A stretch of 64,000 nucleotides of DNA from JALZUV01 sp963837025 (GTDB lineage Bacteria; Pseudomonadota; Alphaproteobacteria; Rickettsiales; JALZUV01): assembly GCA_963837025.1 (NCBI GenBank), contig CAWILT010000002.1, positions 186,001-250,000 on the forward strand, given 5' to 3'. A program made the translations under genes and the position numbers. The notes beneath the pieces are model-generated. The model searched no databases. It had not been told where the DNA came from and saw nothing but the letters and a program-made list of their open reading frames with translations. Positions 17,591 through 25,944 of this stretch are shown here, one piece after another; the first letter of the stretch is position 1, and every line of letters starts with the position of its first letter.

Positions 17591-19378
17591 ATGCCAACTT
17601 ATCGCGCCCCGCTTAATGATTACGAATTTTTACTACGTGAATATGTGCAGCTACAAAACCATTCAAATTTATCAGGATTTGACGAAGCAGCCGAGCTAAT
17701 TACTCCCGTATTAGATGAGGCCGCTAAATTTTGTGAAAATGTAATTTTCCCCCTTAACCAGTCTGGCGATGAAGAGGGCTTAGTATATGATAACGGAACC
17801 GTCAAAACTCCCCAAGGGTTCAAAGAAGCTTATAAACTTTATTGTGAAGCAGGCTGGATGAGCTTTACGTGTAACCCTGCTTATGGCGGACAGGGCCTAC
17901 CCGAAACACTCAATATGCCCATGGTGGAAATGACCTGCTCAAGCAATTTGTCATTTGGTATGACGCCAGGTTTGAGTCACGGTGCATATAGCGCGATTAA
18001 TCATTTTGCATCAGATGAGTTAAAAAATACCTATTTACCAAAAATGGTATCGGGCGAATGGTCAGGTGTAATGTGCCTAACTGAGCCGCAATGCGGAACT
18101 GATTTAGGCCTAATCCGCACTCAGGCAATTCCGGATGATAATGGCAGCTTTGATATTACGGGAGGGAAAATCTTTATCTCCTCTGGCGAGCATGATAAAT
18201 CGGAAAATATCATTCATTTAGTGCTCGCAAAATTGCCCGATGCGCCAGAAGGCACCAAGGGCATTAGCTTATTTTTAGTGCCAAAATTCGCCGTAAATGC
18301 GGATGGAAGTCTGGGCGAGCATAACGGCGTGCGGTGCGAATCAATTGAACATAAAATGGGCATTCATGCTTCGCCTACTTGCGTGATGAGCTATGAAAAT
18401 GCCAAAGGCTGGTTAGTGGGCGAGCCGAATAAAGGCCTACGCGCGATGTTCACCATGATGAACGAAGCCCGCCTTTTAGTGGGTATTCAAGGTTTGGGTC
18501 TTGCTGAAGTATCTTGGCAGAATGCGTTGGCTTATGCACAAGAACGCTTACAAGGGCGCGCATTGAAAGATGGCCCGGCTCATCCTGAAAAAGCTGCGGA
18601 TCCTATTATCGTACATCCAGATGTGCGGCGTATGCTATTGAAGATGAAGTCTTTTACGGAAGGCGCGCGCGCGTTGGCTGTTGAAACAGCATTCAAGTTA
18701 GATACCTTAAAACGCAGCGACAATGCGGTGGAAAAAGAGCAAGCCGATCATTGGATGCAGTTAATGACGCCTATTATTAAAGCCTATTACACGGATATGG
18801 GTTTTGAAATTGCGAGCGAAGCCATGCAAGTGCATGGTGGATATGGATATATTAAAGAATATGGCGTGGAGCAATATGCACGTGATGCGCGCATTGCAAT
18901 GATTTATGAAGGCACGAATGGCATTCAAGGCTTGGATTTAATTGGCCGCAAACTACCCTATAAATTTGGCAAATATGCGCGCGTATTTTTCCACCCCGTT
19001 ATGGAGTTTATTGAGGCTAATCGTGATGATGCTGCCATGGCAGAATTTACGAAACCGCTCTATCAAAATGTGAAGCATTTACAGAACGCCACTTTATGGA
19101 TGGCAAAAGCCAGTATGGGTAACCCGAACGATCCGGCAGCGGGTGCTACAGAATATTTGCGGCTATTTGCATTAGTGGTGATGGGCTATGTGTGGGCGCG
19201 GCAGGCTAAATTGGCATTGGAAAAATTGTCAGATGGCACAGGAAACCAAGCCACTGAATTTTATGAAGCAAAATTGGATACCGCGCGGTATTTTATGCAA
19301 CGTGTGCTGCCCGATTGTGTGAGCTTGCTGGTGAAAATAACCAATGGCAGCCAATCGATTATGAAGGCTGCTATCTAA
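17591..19378 (+). CDS. Acyl-CoA dehydrogenase (long, C-terminally extended type)
   Basis: Flavoprotein that oxidises an acyl-CoA to the 2,3-enoyl-CoA; 595 aa. Conserved blocks are MCLTEPQCGTDLGLIRT, GGKIFISSGEHD, VHGGYGYIKEYGVEQ and IAMIYEGTNGIQGLDLIGRKL, whose Glu is the expected catalytic base. About 130 residues beyond the normal dehydrogenase fold match the extra C-terminal domain of the 600-residue group that includes DmdC-like enzymes. A clear ribosome-binding site (AAGGA) precedes the ATG. Likely fatty-acid or short branched acyl catabolism; substrate not readable. Confidence 0.9.
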   Translation: MPTYRAPLNDYEFLLREYVQLQNHSNLSGFDEAAELITPVLDEAAKFCENVIFPLNQSGDEEGLVYDNGTVKTPQGFKEAYKLYCEAGWMSFTCNPAYGGQGLPETLNMPMVEMTCSSNLSFGMTPGLSHGAYSAINHFASDELKNTYLPKMVSGEWSGVMCLTEPQCGTDLGLIRTQAIPDDNGSFDITGGKIFISSGEHDKSENIIHLVLAKLPDAPEGTKGISLFLVPKFAVNADGSLGEHNGVRCESIEHKMGIHASPTCVMSYENAKGWLVGEPNKGLRAMFTMMNEARLLVGIQGLGLAEVSWQNALAYAQERLQGRALKDGPAHPEKAADPIIVHPDVRRMLLKMKSFTEGARALAVETAFKLDTLKRSDNAVEKEQADHWMQLMTPIIKAYYTDMGFEIASEAMQVHGGYGYIKEYGVEQYARDARIAMIYEGTNGIQGLDLIGRKLPYKFGKYARVFFHPVMEFIEANRDDAAMAEFTKPLYQNVKHLQNATLWMAKASMGNPNDPAAGATEYLRLFALVVMGYVWARQAKLALEKLSDGTGNQATEFYEAKLDTARYFMQRVLPDCVSLLVKITNGSQSIMKAAI

Positions 19379-19571
19379 AAATTAGTTTAAGCGCCAGAAC
19401 CAAGCCAATAAAAATAGCCACATAAGTGAGGCTATGAAAAATGGCATATCCCAACCCAACTGACATTAAAATGGGCCCAACCCAATCACGAAATGAATGG
19501 GATTTATCCATGCCAAGTATCAGCCCGAATACGGCCAGTCCAATAGCTATCGCACCATGTATAAACATCAT
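19371..19571 (-). CDS. Small membrane protein of unknown function
   Basis: Candidate gene for a 66-aa protein with three hydrophobic stretches (IHGAIAIGLAVFGLILGM, GPILMSVGLGYAIF, LTYVAIFIGLVLALKLIFR). It fills the only gap between the acyl-CoA dehydrogenase and mutL and overlaps the former's 3' end by 8 bases. Starts at 19571 and 19568 are both possible; the ribosome-binding site is weak. The consistently hydrophobic make-up supports a real protein, but I recognise no family. Confidence 0.5.
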   Translation of the reverse strand: MMFIHGAIAIGLAVFGLILGMDKSHSFRDWVGPILMSVGLGYAIFHSLTYVAIFIGLVLALKLIFR

Positions 19572-19645
19572 TTACGTTTAAAGGTTTTATTATTAAGCTG
19601 CAATAGCGCTGGGCTTTTTGCCAAACGCGCAGTAGTATTTTGAAC

Positions 19646-21442
19646 ATGAGTCTGTTGCGCATTTTGCCTGAAACCACTGTTAACCGCATAGCTGCAGGCG
19701 AAGTGGTGGAGCGCCCGGCATCGGTGGTGAAAGAGCTGGTCGAAAACGCGATTGATGCACAAGCCACCAACATTGAAATTTCGGTTAAAGGTGGTGGTAA
19801 ACGTGAGATTATCGTGAGCGATAATGGAAAAGGAATGACGCCTGAAGAGCTTTCCCTAGCCGTAAAACGCCATGCCACCTCAAAACTGCCCGATGATGAT
19901 TTATTGATGGTGCAATGGCTGGGGTTTCGTGGTGAAGCGCTCCCCTCTATTGGGTCAATCAGCCGTTTAACAATAACTACGCGCGCAAAAGGCGCATCGC
20001 AAGCGTGGAAGCTTACTGTAAGCGGTGGTGAAACAGATCATGTGATGCCTGCTTCAGCCAACCAAGGTACTAAAATTGAGGTAAAGGATTTATTCTACGC
20101 CACCCCTGCCCGCCTCAAATTTATGAAAACCGAACGCGCGGAAACTTCGGCAATTAATGATATATTGAAACGTATTGCGATGGCACATCCTACCATCGCT
20201 TTTTCATTTCAGCATGAAGGGCGCGGCTGGAAACTGGAGGGTAATCAAACCGCGAAACAGCGTTTAGATGCAATTATTGGTAAAGATTTTGCACAAAACG
20301 CGGTTGCGCTGGAAGGCGATCGGGATGGAACCACACTTTCGGGCTACACAGCCCTGCCCACCTTTAGCCGTGGCTCTAGCCAGCATCAATATCTTTATGT
20401 GAATGGCCGACCCGTGCGCGACCGACTTTTATTAGGTGTGGTGCGGGCAGCTTATCAAGATTATCTAGCCCGCGATCGGCATGCCGTATGCGCCATTTTT
20501 GTTGATGTGCCCCCGCAATATGTTGATGTTAACGTGCATCCGGCGAAATCGGAAGTGCGCTTTCGCGATGCGCAAGCCATGCGTTCGCTTATTTTGCGTG
20601 GGTTGCGTGAAGCTTTAGCGGCATCAGGCCATCAAGCCAGCACCACGGTAGCGCAAGATGCGTTGCGCTATTTTCAACCCCCCCAAATGAACGGCGCTGC
20701 CCTGCATCCATCTTCGCTGCAACAGCCGCATTATCAAAATGGATATCGTTCACATAGCGTGCAACGCCCCATGCAAACACACGGCACAAGCCCCTCACTT
20801 TTTGCACAAGCGGCATCCGTTATGCGATATGAGTCGGCACCCGAAACGTCTACGACAGAGTTCCCGCCTTTAGGGCTGGCACGCGCTCAACTACATGAAA
20901 CCTATATTGTTGCGCAAACCGCCCAAGGTATTGTCATTGTCGATCAACATGCGGCACATGAACGGCTGGTTTATGAGCAAATGAAATTGCAAATGGCGCA
21001 AGATGGCGTGAAAACGCAGCCCCTTTTATTGCCTGAAATTGTGGAATTAGGCGAAGATGACGCCGCGGCGCTCTTAACCCGCAAAGATGAACTTGAGCAA
21101 ATGGGTTTGATTATAGATGATTTTGGCGGCGGCGCAGTAATCGTGCGTGAGATTCCAGCGTTATTAGGCCAAGGTGATATTCAGAGCCTAATCAAAGATA
21201 TGGCGGATGAATTGCAGGAATATGGCGAAGCGTTGAAACTGCGCGATCGGCTAGAAGATATTTGTGGCACCATGGCGTGTCATGGATCCGTCAGGGCAGG
21301 GCGTCGCTTGAATATTGATGAGATGAATGCGCTTTTAAGACAAATGGAAGCTACACCCCATTCAGGCCAGTGTAACCATGGGCGCCCCACTTATGTTGAG
21401 TTGCCGTTGCATAAAATTGAAACGCTTTTTGGCCGTCGGTAA
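19646..21442 (+). CDS. mutL: DNA mismatch repair protein MutL
   Basis: Mismatch-repair ATPase of 598 aa. The GHKL N-terminal domain has KELVENAIDA, DNGKGM and GFRGEALPSI. After a Pro/Gln/His-rich linker (about 335-400) comes the C-terminal domain with DQHAAHERLVYE, which fits the DQHA(x)2E(x)4E metal-binding motif of endonuclease-type MutL. It also has ACHGSVRAG and CNHGRP. So this is the nicking type, not the E. coli type that depends on MutH. An in-frame TTG at 19640 is less likely than the ATG at 19646. Confidence 0.95.
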   Translation: MSLLRILPETTVNRIAAGEVVERPASVVKELVENAIDAQATNIEISVKGGGKREIIVSDNGKGMTPEELSLAVKRHATSKLPDDDLLMVQWLGFRGEALPSIGSISRLTITTRAKGASQAWKLTVSGGETDHVMPASANQGTKIEVKDLFYATPARLKFMKTERAETSAINDILKRIAMAHPTIAFSFQHEGRGWKLEGNQTAKQRLDAIIGKDFAQNAVALEGDRDGTTLSGYTALPTFSRGSSQHQYLYVNGRPVRDRLLLGVVRAAYQDYLARDRHAVCAIFVDVPPQYVDVNVHPAKSEVRFRDAQAMRSLILRGLREALAASGHQASTTVAQDALRYFQPPQMNGAALHPSSLQQPHYQNGYRSHSVQRPMQTHGTSPSLFAQAASVMRYESAPETSTTEFPPLGLARAQLHETYIVAQTAQGIVIVDQHAAHERLVYEQMKLQMAQDGVKTQPLLLPEIVELGEDDAAALLTRKDELEQMGLIIDDFGGGAVIVREIPALLGQGDIQSLIKDMADELQEYGEALKLRDRLEDICGTMACHGSVRAGRRLNIDEMNALLRQMEATPHSGQCNHGRPTYVELPLHKIETLFGRR

Positions 21443-21465
21443 ATTTAGTAATTAACCTCCTGTTT

Positions 21466-21480
21466 TTAACCGTTTATTAA
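21466..21480. promoter_or_regulatory. CtrA-like box TTAA-N7-TTAA
   Basis: TTAACCGTTTATTAA has both half-sites at the seven-base spacing of the CtrA consensus and lies 22 bp before a 95-codon gene. A further TTAACC half-site is just upstream. A match of this length can occur by chance in AT-rich DNA. Confidence 0.45.
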
Positions 21481-21502
21481 TTTATTTAGATTATTCTTAG
21501 AT

Positions 21503-21790
21503 ATGGATTTAAATGAAGAGAAATATCGTCAAGACTCACTTAATCAATTGCGCTTTTTTGCTCAAGACGGCGAAATATATTTTGACAGCCGCTTGCGTAT
21601 GATTTCAACATCTGAAGGGGCAGGGTATTTTCTTGATGCTTTATTTGAAGGGGTCGCCCGACAAAGCCATAATAAACAATCTTTCATTGTTCCTCGAGAA
21701 GCGATTGAATCTGTGTTCGGAAAAGATGCGCTCGGAATGCTGCGTGTTGACGTGAAAATGAGCGATCAAAAAACTCCTAACTTCAATTAA
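21503..21790 (+). CDS. Conserved-looking small protein of unknown function
   Basis: Candidate 95-aa soluble protein between mutL and secA: MDLNEEKYRQDSLNQLRFFA at the start, central EGAGYFLDALFEGVARQS, and a charged tail. No signal peptide or membrane segment is seen and I recognise no domain. The frame is free of overlap and its codons look like those of neighbours. A CtrA-like box lies just upstream, which would suit a cell-cycle-regulated gene. The ribosome-binding site is weak. Confidence 0.55.
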   Translation: MDLNEEKYRQDSLNQLRFFAQDGEIYFDSRLRMISTSEGAGYFLDALFEGVARQSHNKQSFIVPREAIESVFGKDALGMLRVDVKMSDQKTPNFN

Positions 21791-21840
21791 AATACTATTA
21801 TCACCTAGATTTATTGCCGAACCTGCACTAATTAGGCAGT

Positions 21841-24516
21841 ATGTTAACAAATATTGCAAAATCACTCTTTGGCTCCTCGAATGATCGCATCGTTAAATCG
21901 CTGCAAAAAGAGGTTAATCGTATCAACGCGCTGGAAGAAGAAACAACGCATTTAACCGATGACGAAATCCGGGGTCGTGTGCAATGGTTCCGCGAGCGTC
22001 TTAGCGGTAAAGAAACGCTAGATGATATTTTGCCAGAAGCATTTGCCACGGTACGCGAAGCCGCTAAACGCGCGCTTGGCATGCGTCATTTTGATGTGCA
22101 GTTAGTGGGCGGTTTGGTGCTGCATAAAGGCATGATTGCCGAAATGAAAACGGGCGAAGGTAAAACGCTTGTTGCCACTTTAGCGGTGTATCTTAACGCT
22201 TTAGAAGGCAAGGGCGTGCATGTGGTAACCGTAAACGACTATCTAGCTGAGCGTGATTCGGCGTGGATGGGCAAGCTCTATAGCTTTTTAGGTCTTACCG
22301 TTGGCTGCATTCTAAACCGATTGAACGATTTAGAGCGCCAACACGCGTATGGCTGCGATATTACCTATGGCACCAATAATGAATTTGGTTTTGACTATTT
22401 GCGCGACAATATGAAGTTTTCGCGCCAAGAAATGGTGCAACGCCCCTTTAATTTCGCCGTGATTGATGAAGTGGATTCGATTCTCATTGATGAAGCACGC
22501 ACGCCGCTCATTATTTCGGGCCCAACAGAAGATAATTCAGAGCTTTACACATTAATCGATGCGCTAATGCCGAGCTTAAAGCCAGAGCATTTTGAAAAAG
22601 ATGAAAAATCCCGCTCCGTTTCATTGACGGAAGAGGGGGTAGAATTTATCGAAGAGTTACTCGTTGCTTCTCACATGATAGAAAAAGGCGCAAGCCTGTA
22701 TGATATTCATAATGTATCGCTCGTTCATCATGTAAATCAGGCGCTTAAAGCGCATACGTTATTTACACGCGAAGTGGATTACATTGTAAAAGATAATAAA
22801 GTTGTGATTATCGATGAATTTACCGGCCGAATGATGGAAGGCCGCCGTTATTCAGAAGGATTACATCAAGCGTTGGAAGCCAAAGAAAAAGCGCATATCC
22901 AAAATGAGAATCAAACCTTAGCTTCTATTACCTTTCAAAATTATTTCCGCATGTATCCTAAGCTTTCAGGTATGACGGGCACGGCGCTAACCGAAGCCAA
23001 TGAATTTGCCGATATTTATAATCTTGAAGTGGTGGCAATCCCTACGAATTTGCCGATTTCGCGCTTGGATTCCGATGATGAAATTTACCGTACGGCGTTA
23101 GAGCGTTATGATGCGGTTATTGACCAAATTAAAGAATGCAATAAAACAGGCCAACCTGTACTAGTGGGCACGGTTAGCATCGAAAAATCTGAATATTTAT
23201 CGGGTTTACTGAAAAAAGCTAAAGTAAAGCATCATGTGTTAAATGCGAAACATCACGAGCAAGAAGCGCATATTGTTGCGCAGGCAGGGCGCTTTGGTGC
23301 AGTAACTATCGCCACAAATATGGCGGGTCGTGGTACCGATATTATGTTGGGCGGCAACCCTGAGATTGAAGATGTGAACGGCAAGTTGATGTCGAAAGAC
23401 GAATATAAAACGGCTAAAGAAAAAGTAATTGAAGCGGGCGGCCTGTATGTAATCGGCACTGAGCGTCATGAATCGCGCCGTATTGATAATCAGCTTCGCG
23501 GGCGTTCGGGTCGTCAGGGTGATCCGGGTGCGTCCAAATTTTATCTATCGCTTGAAGATGATTTGATGCGTATTTTTGGTTCCGAACGCATTGATGGCGT
23601 GTTGAAGAAACTTGGCTTGAAAGATGGTGAAGCGATTACCCATCCGTGGATGAATAAAGCGATTGAAAAAGCCCAAGGTAAGGTTGAGTCGCGCAATTAC
23701 GATATTCGCAAAAACTTGCTAAAGTTTGACGATGTAATGAACGACCAGCGGAAGGTTATTTTCAATCAACGCATTGAAATGATGGAAGAAGAAGATCTAT
23801 CCGATGTGGTTGAAGAAATGCGTGAAGATGTAGTGACCGATTTGGTTTATAGCCATATTCCGGCAAAATCTTTTGCTGAGCAGTGGGAAACTGAATCGCT
23901 CGAGAAGGAATCCTTCCGATTATTTGGTTTGCATTTACCCGTGCGCGAATGGGCGGCCGAAGAAGGCATCGCCGATGAGGAAATTCTACAGCGCACCATC
24001 CAAGCAGTGAACGATCTCATGCAAGATAAAGAGCAGCGCTTTTCACCTGAATTGATGCGCGTAGTAGAAAAACGCGTTTTATTACAAACCCTTGATGAGC
24101 TGTGGAAAGATCATTTACTACAGTTAGACCAACTACGCCAAGGCATTGGTTTGCGCGGATATGGGCAAAAAGATCCGCTCAATGAATATAAACGTGAAGC
24201 GTTTCAATTATTTTCGAAACTGCTTTATCGTTTGCGTGAACTCACCACCAATCGTTTAGCCCATATCGAAATGCATGTACCGGATGCGCAATCATTAGAG
24301 CCGTTAAAACCCACCCAAGATTTGCATGAAAATAGAGGGCAAGATGATAGTGGCGATACTGCCAAAAAGCCGGTTCCATTTGCGGCACAGAAACGCGTTG
24401 CACCCGATGAACGTAACCCTAAAAAACCCGAAACTTGGGGTAGGGTAGGGCGCAATGAAGAATGCCCGTGTGGCTCGGGCAAAAAATATAAACAATGTCA
24501 CGGAAAACTGCTATAA
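21841..24516 (+). CDS. secA: Preprotein translocase ATPase SecA
   Basis: Motor ATPase of the Sec export pathway, acting at the inner membrane with SecYEG; 891 aa. Walker A is EMKTGEGKTLVATLAVYL and the DEAD-type motif is VIDEVDSILIDEART. Further motifs are MTGTALTEANEF, NMAGRGTDIML, GTERHESRRIDNQLRGRSGR and SLEDDLMRIFGS. The C terminus carries the zinc/SecB-binding tail CPCGSGKKYKQCHGK. It is followed 7 bp later by a TlpA-like gene, with which it is likely co-transcribed. Confidence 0.97.
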   Translation: MLTNIAKSLFGSSNDRIVKSLQKEVNRINALEEETTHLTDDEIRGRVQWFRERLSGKETLDDILPEAFATVREAAKRALGMRHFDVQLVGGLVLHKGMIAEMKTGEGKTLVATLAVYLNALEGKGVHVVTVNDYLAERDSAWMGKLYSFLGLTVGCILNRLNDLERQHAYGCDITYGTNNEFGFDYLRDNMKFSRQEMVQRPFNFAVIDEVDSILIDEARTPLIISGPTEDNSELYTLIDALMPSLKPEHFEKDEKSRSVSLTEEGVEFIEELLVASHMIEKGASLYDIHNVSLVHHVNQALKAHTLFTREVDYIVKDNKVVIIDEFTGRMMEGRRYSEGLHQALEAKEKAHIQNENQTLASITFQNYFRMYPKLSGMTGTALTEANEFADIYNLEVVAIPTNLPISRLDSDDEIYRTALERYDAVIDQIKECNKTGQPVLVGTVSIEKSEYLSGLLKKAKVKHHVLNAKHHEQEAHIVAQAGRFGAVTIATNMAGRGTDIMLGGNPEIEDVNGKLMSKDEYKTAKEKVIEAGGLYVIGTERHESRRIDNQLRGRSGRQGDPGASKFYLSLEDDLMRIFGSERIDGVLKKLGLKDGEAITHPWMNKAIEKAQGKVESRNYDIRKNLLKFDDVMNDQRKVIFNQRIEMMEEEDLSDVVEEMREDVVTDLVYSHIPAKSFAEQWETESLEKESFRLFGLHLPVREWAAEEGIADEEILQRTIQAVNDLMQDKEQRFSPELMRVVEKRVLLQTLDELWKDHLLQLDQLRQGIGLRGYGQKDPLNEYKREAFQLFSKLLYRLRELTTNRLAHIEMHVPDAQSLEPLKPTQDLHENRGQDDSGDTAKKPVPFAAQKRVAPDERNPKKPETWGRVGRNEECPCGSGKKYKQCHGKLL

Positions 24517-24523
24517 TTGAAAA

Positions 24524-25039
24524 ATGCTTATTAAGCGTTTAAAAGCCGTATCACTTCTTATCGTCATGGCGGCGGGCATCTTTTTCGTCAACACATCGGA
24601 TGAGCCGCTTGAGGCTTATCAAAAGCGCCCCATGCCGCCACTGGATATGAAAGCAATGAATGGCTCCGATCTTTCCACCGCAAAATGGGCAATTGAAACC
24701 GACGGCCCCAAAATCATCAACCTGTTTGCAAGCTGGTGCACACCCTGCATTCAAGAACTGCCAGAGCTTGAAATTTTGAATGATTCGGTTCCGGTATACG
24801 GCATTGCCTTTCGCGATGATGCCGCAACGTTAAAAACATGGCTCGCCAAACATGGTAACCCCTTTACCGAAATTGGCATTGATAATGGCATTATTTTTAC
24901 GTGGGATTTGGGGATTAGTGCCGTGCCCACAACTTTATTGTTAGATGCTTCAAACAAAATTATTTATATGAAAAAAGGGGTGGTTACGCGCGCCGATATT
25001 GACGACGTCATCTTACCCCTGATTAAGGATTTAAAATGA
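24524..25039 (+). CDS. TlpA/CcmG-like thiol-disulfide oxidoreductase
   Basis: Membrane-anchored periplasmic thioredoxin of 171 aa. An N-terminal signal anchor (residues 7-23) is followed by a thioredoxin fold with redox motif WCTPC (Cys72, Cys75) and the cis-proline in SAVPTTLLLD. The arrangement matches CcmG/DsbE or TlpA, which reduce apocytochrome c or other exported thiols. No cytochrome c maturation genes are near. It lies 7 bp after secA and overlaps the next gene by ATGA. Confidence 0.85.
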   Translation: MLIKRLKAVSLLIVMAAGIFFVNTSDEPLEAYQKRPMPPLDMKAMNGSDLSTAKWAIETDGPKIINLFASWCTPCIQELPELEILNDSVPVYGIAFRDDAATLKTWLAKHGNPFTEIGIDNGIIFTWDLGISAVPTTLLLDASNKIIYMKKGVVTRADIDDVILPLIKDLK

Positions 25040-25944
25040 ATCTAAAAAATACAGTTATAATGGTGATTGCTGCGCTTGGTTTCAGTAGCGCCTTGATGGC
25101 CCAACCATTAAATACGCCACATATTTATCATTATCTTTATGGTTTGAGTGGCTATCAATTTGATGATTTAGCGAATGCCTATTCAGCCAAATTGATGGTG
25201 GTTGATGTAGATGATGCTGAATTAACCTCACCCCAAATTGCAGCACTTAAACAAAATGGTACAACGGTTTATTCCTATTTAAGTATTGGCGAAGCGGAAA
25301 ACTACCGTGATTATTGGCAGGGTTGGAGCGAACAAAAACCTGATTTTTTATTAGCTGAAAACAAAGAGTGGAAAGGTAATTATCGCGTGAAATTTTGGGA
25401 TAAGGATTGGCAAAATATCATTATTGCCAAGGCGCAGAAAATTGCGCAAATAGGATTTAGCGGCGTTTATCTGGATATCATCGATGGTTATCAGGTTAAA
25501 CAAGTCATTAACGCTTATTCAGGCTCCACCAAAGAATTGCGCGCTGAAATGGAAAATTTCATCATTCGTATATCTGCCGCGACAAAAGCAATAAATCCAA
25601 ATTTTAAAATTATCCCCCAAAATGCGGTTGAATTAACAGCCGCAGAGGGTAGCGAAACGCAGCCAAATCGCGCCTATTTAAAGGCGATTGATGGGTTAGG
25701 GGTGGAAGATTTGTGGTTTAATGATGATGAAATTTCCGATTGGACAGAAGGTGATTTGAAATACATTAAATTAGCGCAAGCTAAGGGTAAATTTATTTTG
25801 GTAACATCCTATCCCACAAAAGAAAAATATCAGGCTGAGTTTTTATCAAATGCGCGCAAAAATGGGTTTATTCCTTTTGTTGGTAAACGCGATTTATCCA
25901 AGAAATCCAACGTATATTCCATCAATCGCAATGTGCAGCCTTAA
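25036..25944 (+). CDS. Exported GH114/TM1410-like glycoside hydrolase-fold protein
   Basis: Predicted periplasmic or secreted protein of 302 aa with a cleavable signal (ending LMAQP). The mature part fits the GH114 / TM1410 (endo-alpha-1,4-polygalactosaminidase-like) TIM barrel: LMVVDVDDAEL, TVYSYLSIGEAENYRDYW, FSGVYLDIIDGYQ and LGVEDLWFNDDEISDW. The acidic residues of YLDIIDGY and DLWFNDDE are candidates for the active site. It overlaps the TlpA-like gene by ATGA. A substrate such as a galactosamine-containing exopolysaccharide is family knowledge, not seen here. Its stop abuts that of convergent uvrC. Confidence 0.8.
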   Translation: MNLKNTVIMVIAALGFSSALMAQPLNTPHIYHYLYGLSGYQFDDLANAYSAKLMVVDVDDAELTSPQIAALKQNGTTVYSYLSIGEAENYRDYWQGWSEQKPDFLLAENKEWKGNYRVKFWDKDWQNIIIAKAQKIAQIGFSGVYLDIIDGYQVKQVINAYSGSTKELRAEMENFIIRISAATKAINPNFKIIPQNAVELTAAEGSETQPNRAYLKAIDGLGVEDLWFNDDEISDWTEGDLKYIKLAQAKGKFILVTSYPTKEKYQAEFLSNARKNGFIPFVGKRDLSKKSNVYSINRNVQP

